From Guadua angustifolia (lineage: Eukaryota; Streptophyta; Magnoliopsida; Poales; Poaceae): 64,000 nt of DNA. A model generated the notes under the pieces. That model saw only the letters and a program-made list of their open reading frames with translations. It was not told the DNA's origin and did no database searches. How positions within the stretch are numbered: the first letter of the stretch is position 1; every line of letters begins with the position of its first letter. Both the position numbers and the translations under genes were made by a program. Positions 44,892 to 57,907 of the stretch are shown piece by piece. The stretch is from the NCBI GenBank assembly GCA_036346375.1, contig CM070500.1, positions 84,920,437 through 84,984,436 of the forward strand. Direction: 5' to 3'.

Positions 44892-47800
44892 ATGGCGCGG
44901 GTGGAGAAGCGAGCCGCGTCCTCGGCGAGGCCGGCCAAACGGCAGGCGCTCTACTTCGCCGCCTTCCTGCTCCTCGCCGACGCCGCTCTCCTCGCCCTCA
45001 TCATCGCCTTCGTCCCGTGTCTGTAACCTCTGACCCAAAACATTGCCCATCTCTCTCTCTCTCTCCCCCCATTACCTGCATCTTATCCACAATTCACCTC
45101 TCAGTTGTTGCATCGATCTGCAGATACCAAGATCGACTGGGACGCCTACATGTCTCAGGTGCCTACCAGCATCGATTATTCGATAATTAGCGATTCGTCT
45201 TCTTCTTTGTTTTGTTTTTTTTTTCCCCTTTTGGGTGGTGAAGAATTTGGGCTAAAGGTGTGATACTGACCGGTTCTGTTGTTCGTTTGGTGTGAAAGGT
45301 GGATGCTTTTCTACAGGGGGAGAGGGACTACTCCAAGATCGAGGGCGACACGGGGCCATTGGTCTACCCGGCCGGCTTCCTCTACGTCTACTCCGCCATC
45401 AAGTTCCTGACCGCCGGCCAAGTCTTCCCTGCTCAGGTCACCTCCCAACTGCTAAATTTCTTTGCCACCATCACCGCCTTGTTTGCTCTGCTGCCGCATC
45501 AGTCATGTTGTCGTAGCTATTCTAACAATGCACCTTTGTGTCTGCAGATTCTCTTCGCTGTCCTGTACCTTGTCAACCTGAGCCTTGTTCTACTTCTTTA
45601 CATCAAGACTGAAGTGGTATGAATGCAAAATTGATGATGCGTCTTTCTCTAATTTTGCTTCTCTACTTTCAACAGTCCAAATCTAGAACAATCATTTGTT
45701 TAGTTCAATGACGGTAACGTTATAGGCTGAGCTGTTACAAGGGACTACAAAGCTGTTTTTGGTGTTCTTTATGAGTAGTAAAGCTTGTAGAAAATCTGTT
45801 TGACCAGACATTTTTTGTAGGGCTCTTTACCTAAATGTTGTCTCTGATTCCTCCCTGTTTCTCGATGATGATGACAGCTTCCTTGGTGGGCTTTAGCTTT
45901 GCTTTGCTTATCAAAGCGAGTTCACTCCATCTTTGTGCTCCGTCTTTTCAACGATTGCGTTGCTATGACACTGCTCCATGCTGCCATGGTTTTGATTGCT
46001 TATCACAAGTGGTACCTCGGTCTAATAATTTTCAGGTGATTACCAACTGTATGGCATTGATCCATCCTCTACTTGTTTGTTTCAAAGTACTGAGATAACA
46101 TATATCATTATAGCATGTTAGTTGCTTACATATAGTTGCAATCAAACTTCATGCAGTGGAGCTGTCTCAGTTAAGATGAATGTGCTCCTTTTTGCCCCAT
46201 CCTTGTTTTTACTGATGTTGAAGGTACTATCCCACCATCCTTCGTTCTTTACATCTTGCTATGCTGCAAACTGTTACCCTTACTAAGTTCTTGGTACAGG
46301 CCATGAGTATCAAAGGAGTCTTTTTTGCCTTGTTAGGAGCTGCAGTAGTACAGGTGCATTGTGCTTTACTTAACTCGTCTTGTTTGATTGTTGCAGTTTT
46401 GTTGAATGGTTTTCTTAGCACCATGAATCTTATTGTAAGAATTTTTCCTGCTTGATAAATAGATTAGGTCAAACTAAATGCTGCTATGTTTTACCTGATG
46501 TCTTTATTTTCAAACTACGAACTAAGTGATGGCTCCCAGTGCTGCATCAACAACAATAACCAAGCCTTTTGTCCAAACAGGTTGGGGTAGGCTAGAAAAG
46601 AAACCCAATTAAAGTCAATGAAACCCCTAAACCTTCGATCTTGGCTCATGGTTCCGGTACGTGGATCGTTAACTTTCATGCACTCCTACCCAACACCAAA
46701 TCTTTGGGAACGTTCCAATCTCGCGAGTCTCTTTTAACTAACTTTTCCTATGTCAGTCTCGATCGACCTCTGCCTCTTCATATGTTTTCAAGACGGCTTA
46801 AAAGTCCACTACATACCAATGCCTCAGGAGGCCTCTGTTGGAGATGTCCAAACTATCTCAGATGATTTTGGACAAGCTTTTATTCAATAGGTGCTACTCT
46901 AACCCTATCACGTATATTATCATTGCAGATTCAATCTTGCCTTGTATGACCACAAATCCACCGCAGCATCCGCATCTCTACTATGCTCACTTGTCTATGT
47001 TGTCTTTTTGTCGCCCAATATTCCACTCCATACAACATTACAGGTCTAGCCACCGTCCTATAGAACTTACCCTTTAACTTTTGAGGGACCTTTCTATCAC
47101 ATAGGACACTAGATGCTTGGCATCATTTCAACCACCTGACTTGTATCCTGTGGCTCACATCTTCATCAATTTCGTCGTCATTCTGTAGCATAGATCCCAA
47201 ATATCTAAAAGTTTCCTTCCTAGGCACTACTTTTCTATCCAGACTAACATCTCCATCACCTGCCAAAGCACCGCTGAAAACACACCTAATATACTCAGTT
47301 TTAGTTCTATTTTAGTCTAAAACCCTTTGATTCTACAGTCTCCCTCCACAACTCAAATTTTCTATTAACACTTAACATACTCTCATCAATTAGCACCACA
47401 TCATCATAAAAAAGCATACACTGAGGAATCTCTCTTTGTATGTCCCGCATGACTTCATCCATCACTAGGGTAAAAATATAAGGGCTCAATGCTGAGCTGC
47501 TGACCCTTGATGGAGTCCTATCTTAATAGGAAAGTCACTGGTATAGTTATCACATATTCTGACATTAGTCACAACATCATTGTACATATCCTTGATTAAG
47601 GTAACATACTTTGTTGGAATTTTTTTCATTTCAAGCGCCCACCACATGACCTTTCTTGGCATTTTGTCATAAGCTTTCTCCAAGTCGATAGACACTATGT
47701 ATAAATCCTTCTTTTCCTCCTTATACCTCTCCATCAATTGTCGTGTCAAGAAGATCGCTTCTAGGGTCGACTTGCCAGGTATAAAACCAAATTGGTTTTT

Positions 47801-50800
47801 TGTCACGCTAGTTGCTCTTCTTAAATGATGCTCAATTACTCGCTCCCAAAGCTTCATGGTGTGGCTCATGTGCTTAATTCCTCTATAATTAGTACAAATT
47901 TGGATGTCTCCTTTATTTTTGAAAATTGACACTAATGTGCTTCTACACCACTCGTCAGGCATCTTGTTCGACCTAAAATACTATTAAACAATTTAGTTAG
48001 CTAAATGATCGCCACGTCACCAAGGCATTTCCACATCTTGATAGGAAAATTATCAGGCCCCAACGCCTTTCCTACTTTCATCATTTTTAAGGCTTCTCTT
48101 ACTTCAGACTTGAATTTTTCGAATGAATCGCCTATTGGTGCCATCAAAAGAATCATCTAGTTCAATCATACTATCCATGCTGTCTCCGTTGTACAACTTG
48201 TCGAAGTACTCTCTCCACCTATTCTTGATCTCGTCGTCTTTCACCAGAAATCTATTAGTGTCATCCTTGATGCATTTAACTTGTTTGAAATCCCTTGTAA
48301 TCCCTTGTCTTTTTTTTCCTCAGAGTTTAGCCATCTTGTAGATGTCCTTCTCGCCCTCCTTTGTACTCAGCTTCTGATAAAGGTCCTCATAAACCTTGCC
48401 CCGTGCCTCACTCACCGCTTTATTTGCACTCTTTTTGGCTACTTTGTACTTATGTATGTTGTTGTCGCTCTTATCATACTGCATGTGCTTGTAATATGCC
48501 TTCTTTTCCTCGATAGCCTTTTGCACTTCCTCGCTCCACCACCAAGTGTCTTTAGTTTTGTATCTAGTCCCTCGGGTTACTCCACACACCTCCGTAGCCA
48601 CCTTCCTAATGCGAGTTGCCATCTATGTCCACGTGCTATTCACGTCCTCTCTCACGTTCCATATCCACTCCACGATCATCCTCTCCTGAAACACATGTGA
48701 GGCTCCCCCTTTGAGCTTCCACCACTTCATCCTTATGGCTTTGGTGACTTCAGTTGGTCTAGCCCGTACCCTGAAACGATAAGTCCGATACTATCAATTT
48801 ATGTTGTGGAACAACACACTCTCCAAGTATAACCTTACAATCTATGCAGTCTCATTTGTCCTCCTACTAAGGACAAAATTGATTTGGCTAGAATGTTGAC
48901 CACTACTAAAGGTAACTAAATGGGATTGTCTCTCTCTAAAAAAGGTGTTAACTATCATGAGGTCATAGACTACAACAAGGTTCAAGATATCCTCTCCTTG
49001 GTTCCTATCACCATAACCAAAATCCTCATGAACCCTCTCAAACCCCTCACTAGTTGTACCAACATGACCGTTGAAATTGCCTCCTAAGAAAAGCTTCTCA
49101 CTGTTAGGCACAATTCTAACCATGTCATTTAGATCTTTCCAAAATTGTCTTTTAATGACCCCACTCAAACCTACTTGTGGAGCATAAGCACTAATAACGT
49201 TCGCCAATAACTAGCTTGTCTAGGATAATCCTCCCCCCCCCGCCTCACGTCGACAACTCCGTTCTTGAGGCTCTTATCAATTAAGATGCCCACTCCATTC
49301 TTGTTCTATTCTATTCAAGTATACCACAACTTTAAGCCAATACCCTCCACTTCCTTCGCTTTCTGACCTGTCCATTTCGTTTCCTGAACACACAAGATAT
49401 TTACATGCCTCTTAATCGTCATATCAACTAAATCTCTTAACTTGTTAGGGACCCTACATTCCAACTACCTAGGCGGATCCTACTCTCCTCGGCTAGCTTC
49501 CTTGCTCCCCGCACTCATCGAGTAAAGTGCAAAGACCCTTGCATATTTTTCACTACATCCAGGCGCTGACATAGTGCATGGCCTCTTGCTCATTTATCAC
49601 CGTACCCGGGCTCCGATATGGCGTGTCGCTAAGAGGGTTACACCCCAACGAAAATCTTTTGGGTTTCATTCCATGAAAGGGAGGATCCTTTATTTTACAT
49701 TGGCTCGCCAAGCCTAACACAACCCTTCTCCTTTTCCTGGCTTGGGACAGGCTATGTTGAAAAACTACACAAGCGGAGTTCTTCCAGTGCTGCATCACAA
49801 GGGCTTAAATTCACTCATGATAGGGACACAGTTGCAATTTGAGAACTTTGAACATTTTTTTTATTATGTTAGCTTTTCTGATATACACAAATTGATCATG
49901 GAGCATTTCTAGTAGCATATCAATCTCAGATAGTTGTACATGATATTATTAACGTTTTACATGAAAAAGATGGCAGTTTTGCTTGGAAAGCGACTAGATG
50001 GATTTGCAGTACAAACTGACTATTAATGCTAATGCCTTATGCAATTATTGTCCTATCTATAGGTTTTGTTGGGTATGCCATTCTTGTTGTCACATCCAGT
50101 TGAGTACATCTCAAGAGCATTCAATCTTGGGCGCGTCTTCATCCATTTCTGGTGCTTATGCAATATTTCGTTAATTTTGTACTTTGAACCACAGAAGTAG
50201 CATTATGCCCTATATACCATATTCTTACTATTTTCCGTGTAGATGCATCTGCAGTATAATATTAATTGTTTCATGATTTTCAGGTCTGTCAATTTTAAAT
50301 TTGTCCCTGAGAAGTATTTTGTATCGAAAGAGCTTGCTGTCGCATTATTGGTTCTTCACCTCACTACCCTTATGGTGTTTGCACACTACAAGTGGCTTAA
50401 GTGAGTATTCAGGTTGTATGTAATCAGTTGTATGCTGTAGGCTTATAGCAAAGATATATGCACACTTGTAAAAGTTTGTGTGCTGCACACTACTAGCTTT
50501 ATGGACCTGTTTATCAATGCTCCTCATTTACATGTATATGTTTTCAAAAGTCCAATCTGAACATGCTGATTCACTTCACTGTGTTTGCTCTCAGTATATT
50601 CTGTCTAGAAATTTTGCAGTTTTTCATTTGGACAGATGCTATCTTCTTTTATTATGGTTCTCTAGGTTTATAACTATATGATTCTGCAAATGCTTAATAT
50701 TCTTGAATTATGTTGACAGGCATGAAGGTGGCTTATTCTGTTTCTTGCACTCCAGATTCAAAGATGGTACATCAATTCAACAATTTATTTTCCGCAAGCC

Positions 50801-51502
50801 GAGACTGTCATCTCTCAGTAAAGAACGTAAGTTAGACGTAAAATTCTAAGTTTTCATAGCATTTGGGGCTGTTTATTTTTTATTGAACTAATTAGATAAT
50901 TGCAACTTGCATTCAGATATTGTGGCTGTCATATTTGTTGGGAACTTCATTGGCATTGTGTGTGCCCGATCATTACATTACCAATTCTATTCCTGGTAAG
51001 TTCACGTTTTCCCCCTTCACTGCAAGTGTTAAAGAACAGTTCTCAATAAATTCAGCCATTTGCTCGTGAATGCTAAACATCCAGTTCTTTCTGTTAATGT
51101 TTGCAGGTACTTCTATTCATTGCCTTTCCTTCTCTGGAAAACACATTTTCCAACACCTCTGAGGTAAGGCAGTACTCCTGATGTACAGCCTTTTTCCGCC
51201 TCAATTTATAATAGTCATGCTTGGAACTGTTTGGGCAAACCACCCATGGTCATCCTATTGGGTTTCTTCTCTCACATCACCCGCTTTATTATGTCAGGAT
51301 CATTTTATTTGTTGGTGTGGAGCTCTGCTGGAATATTTATCCTTCTACCGCCTATTCGTCACTGATTTTGCTATTCGTGCACATCTCCATCTTGTTTGGT
51401 CTATGGAGTTCACCTGCAGAGTACCCTTATGTCAATGAAAGGAGTAAAGTACATGACAAACAGTATCAACAAATTGGGCAAGGCAATGTGAGGCTTCATT
51501 GA
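44892..51502 (+). CDS. ALG3: ALG3, Dol-P-Man alpha-1,3-mannosyltransferase
   Basis: ER-membrane enzyme that adds the first lumenal mannose from dolichyl-P-mannose to Man5GlcNAc2-PP-dolichol in N-glycan assembly (EC 2.4.1.258). Thirteen exons with GT-AG sites and matching phase give 433 residues: 44892-45018, 45124-45158, 45299-45436, 45548-45616, 45878-46035, 46157-46223, 46300-46353, 50063-50151, 50284-50400, 50720-50826, 50917-50995, 51107-51163, 51298-51502. Family blocks are KIDWDAYMSQVDAFLQGERD, EGDTGPLVYPAGFLYVY, PWWALALLCLSKRVHSIFVL, FNDCVAM, SVKMNVLLFAP, LGMPFLLSHPVEYISRAFNL, WSVNFKFVPEKYF, FARSLHYQFY-like and WNIYPSTAYSS. Many hydrophobic helices are present; the N-terminus has one after a basic start. 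The frame is intact. Intron 7 is 3.7 kb because of a LINE. Confidence 0.95.
47307..47962 (-). pseudogene. LINE reverse transcriptase (RTE clade)
   Basis: The first piece (47962-47486) reads MPDEWCRSTLVSIFKNKGDI, NYRGIKHMSHTMKLWERVIE, NQFGFIPGKSTLEAIF, VSIDLEKAYDKMPRKVMWWA and GLHQGSA. The second (47489-47307) contains SPYIFTLVMDEVMRDIQ and the catalytic box CMLFYDDVVLI. One frameshift at about 47488 separates them, and the following region has further stops. The motif set is typical of plant RTE elements. Confidence 0.85.
48320..48622 (-). pseudogene. LINE linker between endonuclease and RT
   Basis: The frame has TRGTRYKTKDTWWWSEEVQK and AIEEKKAYYKHMQYDKSDNN, then KVYEDLYQKLSTKEGEKDIY, the conserved linker of plant RTE ORFs. 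Confidence 0.7.
48842..49207 (-). pseudogene. LINE apurinic/apyrimidinic endonuclease domain
   Basis: The frame gives VISAYAPQVGLSG, FWKDLNDMV, LGGNFNGHVG (catalytic GDFN in active members; Asp replaced by Asn here), HEDFGYGDRNQGEDILN and SSQINFVL (usually a conserved Asp). The Asp changes fit a dead enzyme. Confidence 0.8.
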
Positions 51503-52360
51503 AGAATTTTTTGATCTTTTGAGATAGCGGCAGTTTTTTTCTACAGATACTAGCAGCGTCAAGGGCTTCTGTAAATGCGATGTAATCTGATTCACTCGAC
51601 TTTTTGCACTTCAATACTCTTGCTGTGAGTTGGTCCAAGATTTCTTGAGGACCATCTAGTCATACCAGGTATGTACCATGTGTGTGTGAGCCCTGTTAAC
51701 ATATATGAGAACAGTCACTCGAACTGTCCGTTTGTATCATCTTTCTGGTGTCCACTGAAGGCTTAATTTACACTGTGTTCCTGACTCAAAAAAAAAAAAA
51801 ATCTGGAAACCTGTAGCCAGTTCTTTGTGGTATTGTTCAGGAACGTTGGCAACATAATAGCAAAATTGAAAATCTTACCAAATGCAAAAGGAAGAGGATA
51901 AAAGCAAAGCCTGTATGTTGTATGTAATTATTGAACAGAGAAGAACGTATGTATCAAAAAAGAAAAGAAAACGAAAGCTGCAGAATTTTTCCTAGCCTCT
52001 TTCGTTTGCCTAAGCGATCTCATGTGCTATAGTCTATGAAAATCTTGAGCAAGGGCTATTCGTAAGTTGCAGAAGGGCAGCACAAAACTCGTCTTCTGAA
52101 CATGGCCAGATGCTGAAATATGACAAAGCAACAAACACAGCAGAGCAATTTTCCTAGTTGGGCGCGCCTCTGATGAATAATACCTTAAAACAAAAGGAAC
52201 ACAAATCCACACAAGCATACTTCTGAATACTGATGCAGCTATGCTACAGCATTAACACAAAACGAAGAACAAAGCACATCGGTTCCATAAACCCAACGTC
52301 CTTCATACGGGCAGAAATTAATGCATCAAACTGTCAAGGAAATGCAATTTGTTCTCTAAT
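51503..52360 (+). other. ALG3 3' UTR and intergenic
   Basis: The first few hundred bases are likely 3' UTR. An A run at 51788-51800 and ordinary AT-rich sequence follow. No other gene seen. Confidence 0.4.
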
Positions 52361-53304
52361 GTTTTTTTAAAATAATATATTTTAAAAAATTACAGAAATA
52401 ATATGTCAAAAATAAAAATGATAGAAATACACCTCTATAGCTTCAAATGGCGACAGAGAACTGTCGCCAACGATCACAGTGGTAAAAAGGAGCCAAGCAG
52501 CTACTAGCCAGAACGGCCAACAAACCGCCCGACACCATAGGAGAGAAAAGAGGGGGAGGGAAAGGGAGAAGAGAAGGAAGAAGAGAAGAAAGAGGAGGGA
52601 AAGAGGAGAAGAAAGGAGAGGAGGAAGTGGAGAAAGAAGAAGAGGTTGTCACCCACGTCGTTGGTACAATTTTTGTTCCTATGAACTATGTTTGAAAACA
52701 TGAGGTAGTGATCAGATTAATTAGATTTGTAAGTAATTAGCTGTGTAGAGTAGCAATAGTTGTGTACAAATGTAGATATTTGTGTACAATAGTAAGTTAT
52801 GTAGATATGTAGGAATTTGTAGATTTGTAATACTATTTATATGGCTTACGATGGATCAGATTGGTCGTGAAAAATTGCCGAAAGTATGTGGGGTAAGATG
52901 TAGTTAAAAAATTAATTTTATGTATGTTTAGCACATTTGTTTGATGTAGGGTAGAGTAGCTTGTCATCGTAGGTTTGTCTGATTGGATATTTGTCATATT
53001 GTATTCGATAAAAAACGAATATGGAATTTGAAGATTTTATCAACTTTTAAATTTTAAAGATTTCATTTAAATTTTCTCAAAAAATCAAACACGATTGTCC
53101 GTAGTAGGAAATATTGTAATTAAGGAGCTAAATATGCATAAAACTCATTAATACATAATTTATTACTATGAACATAATTCAACAAAGAATACAAATGTTG
53201 GGCCATTACATGTTCATCACAGCTTTCAAATTTTTTTATGTTTCCATTTGTATGTACAAACACATTTTTTCATCGTACTAATAGTGAATGCTTAAATTGC
53301 AGGT
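52361..53304 (+). mobile_element. Left end of a second PMD-bearing MULE-like element
   Basis: The sequence starts GTTTTTTTAAAATAATATAT, close to the termini of the 10040-10341 MITE. It then has ATGGCGACAGAGAACTGTCG, a GA-rich tract (52540-52650) and a TAG-rich spacer, the same order as in the 9.4-kb MULE, and leads into a PMD gene. The right terminus lies beyond the window or is lost, so no target duplication can be checked. Confidence 0.5.
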
Positions 53305-53742
53305 ATGACGGGCAACGAGGCATGTGCGCAACCGCAGTATGAGCTGCTTGACCAGGCTACAGACAAGACACGCTGCAACCGCTTGTCCACCTTGGCCCCG
53401 ACAGAGGGTGAGCCGACGATCGAGCTTGGCTCCCTCCGCTTGCACACCCCGATGAGGGTATGGCGGATCAACACGCGATGGGTTCCAAGGTAAGTACACT
53501 CATTTCACAGTTGCCTTAGGATGTGGCGTACGTATCGCACAAGCATACTGATAATATCTTCCTATAGGTTGAGAGCAATAGGGTTGCTTCCTTTAGCACG
53601 GATGGTGGAGATGACAAGCGCTGACGCGCAAGACAAATGTGGTGCCTCCAAGCGATTTTCGTACGACAGGTGCTTACTGACGACTCTCGTCAATTGCTGA
53701 CTACTGAAGACACACACGTTTCACCTCCCGTGAGGAGAGATG
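53305..53742 (+). pseudogene. Plant mobile domain gene, 5' part
   Basis: Exon 53305-53489 (after acceptor AATTGCAG) encodes MTGNEACAQPQYELLDQATD and ends VWRINTRWVPR at a GTAAGT donor. The next exon starts at 53568 after CCTATAG and reads LRAIGLLPLARMVE, then LLTTLVNC, a stop, and THTFHLP before another stop and GEM. In intact PMD proteins the stop sits where WRPE would be; TGG-to-TGA, CGN-to-TGN and GAG-to-AAG changes explain the damage, all C-to-T type. The frame itself is not shifted. It is cut off by an insertion at about 53742 and resumes at about 62527. Confidence 0.75.
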
Positions 53743-56700
53743 CCCTGATTGATGAGGACATCACTTCCTTGAATACACACAATACTCATCCACAAGATGC
53801 TAGGCATAGACCAATCACATGAGCATGTGCATATCGCAGCCACCATTAAGCCGCGCAAGACATCGCTCTCTGGCGCCACCGTTCCTTCCCTCGATTGCAA
53901 GCGTGGGAGGTAGTCGCGGCACGACACATCCGTTCCAGCAACCTGCAGCCAGCACTCCGGTGGCCTCGGGTAACCCCCGCACCACTCCAGGGCACGCGCC
54001 AGCAGGATCAGGGGAGAGCTCCGCTTCCATCACAAGCGCGCCGCCTTCGGCCGAGGAATTTGCCGACCGCGCGCCAAGGGTCTTCTGCTTCAATTGTGAT
54101 GAGATGTACACCGCAATCACGGTGCAAGCGACTTTTTCACCTCGAGGTTGCGAGCGTGGAGGAAAGCACGGACGAGGACGATCGACCATTGCAACGAAGA
54201 CCCATCGCTCTCCATGATGCGTGTGCTAGGGCCTAAGCAGGGCAACACCATGCAAGTCCGGATCCGTGTCGCGGAGCAAGTTTAGGGACTCATCGACGCG
54301 ATGGGAGCACTCACAACTTCATGAGTACCTCGCGGCCCATTGGATGGATACCTGAAAACAACGGCGCCATCGAGCGTTAAGGTCGCGGAGGAGGTCACCG
54401 CCTTGCACAGGTGCGGTTCGGCGGTGGCATTCCATATTATCGACCACCTTCGCCGCCTTTCTTCGTCATTCCCCGACAACTTTTGATATCGTTCTCGGCG
54501 TTCAATGGCTTTGCACCTTGGGCAAAATTGAATGGAGTTTTGAAGACTGGACGATGTCCTTCGGCACTCGGAGCAACCATCCTATTGCGGGGGTTTGCGG
54601 AAGAACCACCACAGTACTACTGGTAGAAGTTTTGCCCTTCCTAATGTGCAACAACTCCTCGAAGACTACAAGCGTCTTTACGAGCCCTGAGGCTTACCAC
54701 CATCCCGCTGCGATCACGAATCACGCCTTCGCCCGTGGAGACCAATCACGTGGTGGTCCGTCCCTACCGCTATCCGTATAAACAGAAGGATGAAATTGAA
54801 CGACAATGTTCCGCCATGCTTCAACAGGGTATCATTCGTCCAAGTCGTTCACCCTTTTCCTCTTCAGTTTTATTAGTCAAAAAGGCAGATGGGACTTGGC
54901 GCTTCTGTGTGGACTACAGGAATTGAATGCACACACAATCAAGGATAAGTTTCCCATCCCTGTAGTAGAAGAGTTATTGGACGAACTACGCGGCGCGCGC
55001 TTCTTCACTAAGCTCGATCTTCGCTCGGGGTACCATCAGGTCCGTATGCATGAGGGGGATATCCACAAGACGGCTTTTCGAACACATCATGGGCATTTTG
55101 AGTTTCTCGTCATGCCTTTTGGCTTGTCGAATGCTCCGTCTACATTCGAGCACTCATGAATCACGATACTTCAAGACTTTTACGTAAGTTTGTCCTCGTA
55201 TTCTTCGATGATATATTGATTCTGATCGAGGAGGCGCGCCACGCACATCTGCGTTTTGTGTTGGATAAACCGTCTCGCACCACATGTTCCTCAAGAAGTC
55301 CAAATGTCGTTTGCTCAAACAAGGGTGCATTATCTCGGCCACATCATTGCTCACAATGGCGTCTCCGCCGACCCGCCAAGCTTCAAAGTTGTCTCCGAGT
55401 GGCAGCGCCGACCTCGATCCACGGACCTTGCGCGATTTTTTTGGGACTCACGAGTTATTACCAAGATTCATCAAGGATTATGCGTCGTCGCCGCCGAGCC
55501 TCTCCTTTGCCTTGCTTCGCCGTCACCAATTTACCGGACCGATGGCGCTGACGATCCTTTTTGAATCTGGCAGCGGCTCTGACGGCCCCGATTCTCCAAA
55601 TGCGGACTTCAATGCACCTTTTGTGGTCGAGTCGCGGCGATGTCGAGCGTTAGGATTAGCGCGATTTTGCGACTTAACCTGACCACCGATTGCCTTCTTG
55701 ACCGAAAACTTCGCCGATCGCCACACCAAGTTGGCGGCTTATGAAAGGAGTTAATCGGGTTATCCAAAGCGATGCGGCATTGGCGGCCTTATTTATGGGG
55801 TCATCAATTTATCGTCACACGGATCATGGCGACCTCAAATTCCTTCTAGAACAAGCTTTGGTGACGCCACCGCAACAACACTAGTTGAGTAAGCTCATGG
55901 GATATGATTTCGAGGTGGAATACAAACCGGGCAAGACGAACCTGGCGGCCGATGCATTATCTCGTGTCCCAGGAGCAACCTCGCTATCTTGCGCCGCTAT
56001 TACTTGAGCCAAGGCGTCACGAGGGAGTGGGCGTCGCTCGCCACGCCAGACCGGAAGCGCAAGCGTGGTCGAGCGCTCAATGAACCAACCTTCCATCCGG
56101 TGCCAGCGCCAACTCCACTCACTGACAGATCGAGACCATTGGGGCTGTCGTGCGGATTAATCTACTATCAAGAATCGACTCTTTGTGCTGCCGCTTCATA
56201 ATTACAACCATTATTGCTTCGGTCCATGACTTAACTCACGAAGGTGTGCTAAAAACACTTCACCGGTGGCACGCGACTTTTATTGGGAGAAAGCGGTCGG
56301 ACCATCGAGCATTTCATCGGCGATTGCAATATTTGTCAGCGCAACAAAGTGAGTTCCCTTGCGTTGGGAGGCTCTGCAGCACATTGCCGCCGATTCCCGG
56401 CATGTATGGACGGATGTCTCGATGGATTTTATTCGCGGATTACCCAAGTCGAGGTAAAATTTTTGGTTGTCGTGGACCGTCTATCTAAATACGCACACTT
56501 CATGACAGTCACACGACCAACAACAGCACAACTGGTGGCCAATCTTTTCTTTGATCAGGTGGTTCGCTTACATGGCATCCCGGAGACCATAGTGTCGGAC
56601 CGTGACCCGGTATTCCTTAGCACCTTCTGGCAGGACTTGTTCAAGCGTTGTGGTACTACATTGTTATTGTCATCAGCATATCACCCTCGGGCCGGCGGGC

Positions 56701-57578
56701 GAAGAGGTGGTAAGCATGAACCATCGAGATGTACTTACGCTTTGTTTAACGATGGATAAGCCAACAACTTGGGTTAAGTGGCTACCATGGGTTTGAGTTT
56801 TGCTATAACACTTCCTTTCATTCCGCCACGGATGGCGCCTTCGAGTTGGTTTATGGCGTCCACCTCCACCTTTGGTACCATATCAGCAGGCACCACTAGT
56901 GTTGATAAGGTCGATTGTCAACTTTCGTGGGCGAGGATGAATTGCTTCAAGTGGCCAAGCATCATTTATCTAAAGCACAGCCTGACAGATGAAACAACGC
57001 TATGACCAAGGCCACCGAGGCGTGCGGTTCAAAGTCGGAGGCCGGTTTGGCTAAAACTTCACAAGTATCGACAAGCAAGCGTCGGACATACTTCATTCCT
57101 GGCTCGTCTCCCACGTTTTTACGGGCCCTATCTGGTCCAAGCAGAGTCGGTCAGTTGCCTACTGCCTTGCCTTCCGAAAGTGATTCCCGCATTCACAATG
57201 TGTTCCATGTTTCCCTCCTCAAAATTCAAAGGATCGCCTCGGATTCTCCACCCTACCCTCCCAAGACACACCGCTTTCTTAAGCGAGTACCTGGCCGAAC
57301 CGCGATTGTTGGCTCGGCGGTTTGTGAGCGGACAACGCCAGTTCCTCGTGCGATGGGCGGGGAAAATGATGATGGCGCTACGTGGGAGGATCTTTGTGCT
57401 CCTCGGCGAGCTTATCCTCATTGCAAGCTTGAGGACAAGCTTATTTTTCGGGGTATTGATGCAAACAAGAGTCTTGATCGGGTATACTCTGAAGATAGGG
57501 CAAAGCGCGTCAACCGAGGCGAAATGGCGCCAAAATCCAAAAGGTGGGCCGGGCCGAGTTGGAGTTAGGAAACATTAG
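53743..57578 (+). mobile_element. Ty3/Gypsy remnant (internal region)
   Basis: In order: a gag end with a zinc knuckle and EFADRAPRVFCFNCDEMYT (54055-54110), RT with YRYPYKQKDEIERQ, SVLLVKKADGTWRFCVDYR, KLDLRSGYHQVRM, VMPFGLSNAPSTFE and VLVFFDDILI (54760-55225), RNase H debris (EYKPGKTNLAADALSR-like at 55917-55965), integrase LVVVDRLSKYAHFM, HGIPETIVSDRDPVFLSTFW (56465-56640), and a C-terminal part with GATWEDLCAPR. Frameshifts are frequent. It differs in sequence from the 18273-23890 element. The exact termini are not resolved. Confidence 0.75.
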
Positions 57579-57907
57579 GACTCTGTAGTATTGTCAAGTC
57601 TACAGGTTTGCGTTTTATTTCCTAGTTAGAGTCCAATAGCAATTACAATAAAATCTGTTAGCTTTGCTATCGGAGTAGGAGTCGGAACATGTTCCCAATA
57701 CTCTATTTAAGAAGAAGAGAAATAAGAAAATCGGCATGCTTGTTTTGCCACAAACCAAAGTATCGGCGGTGGCTCAGAGCAAAAGCCAAACCTCGGGCGT
57801 CATGGTGCCAAGGCCGGACTCGATGGCGAATTCCTCGCGTCGAGGAATCGTCCGAGGACTCGTATGCGTCTGAGCTACTGCTCGTTAAAGGCGAAGCTCA
57901 TATCAAT
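57579..57907 (+). repeat. LTR-like segment between the two Gypsy copies
   Basis: GTAGTATTGTCAAGTCTACA, then AGTTAGAGTCCAATAGC, and CAATACTCTATTTAAGAAG, a TATA-like stretch, look like LTR promoter sequence. No second copy was found, so the boundaries are uncertain. Confidence 0.45.

Larger units (their letters stand above)
46550..49783 (-). mobile_element. RTE-type LINE in ALG3 intron 7, antisense
   Basis: The exact 14-bp target copy CCAGTGCTGCATCA lies at 46536-46549 and 49784-49797. Read on the minus strand, the element ends with CCTACCCCAACCTGTTTGG, ACAAAAGGCTTGG and a TTATTGTTGTTG tail, the usual plant RTE 3' end. At 3234 bp it is near full length. It leaves ALG3 splice sites untouched. 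Confidence 0.9.

Noticed and set aside
52443..52703. Ser/Phe-rich and Arg/Glu-rich frames
   Set aside because: Low-complexity translations of the GA-rich tract of the MULE-like end.
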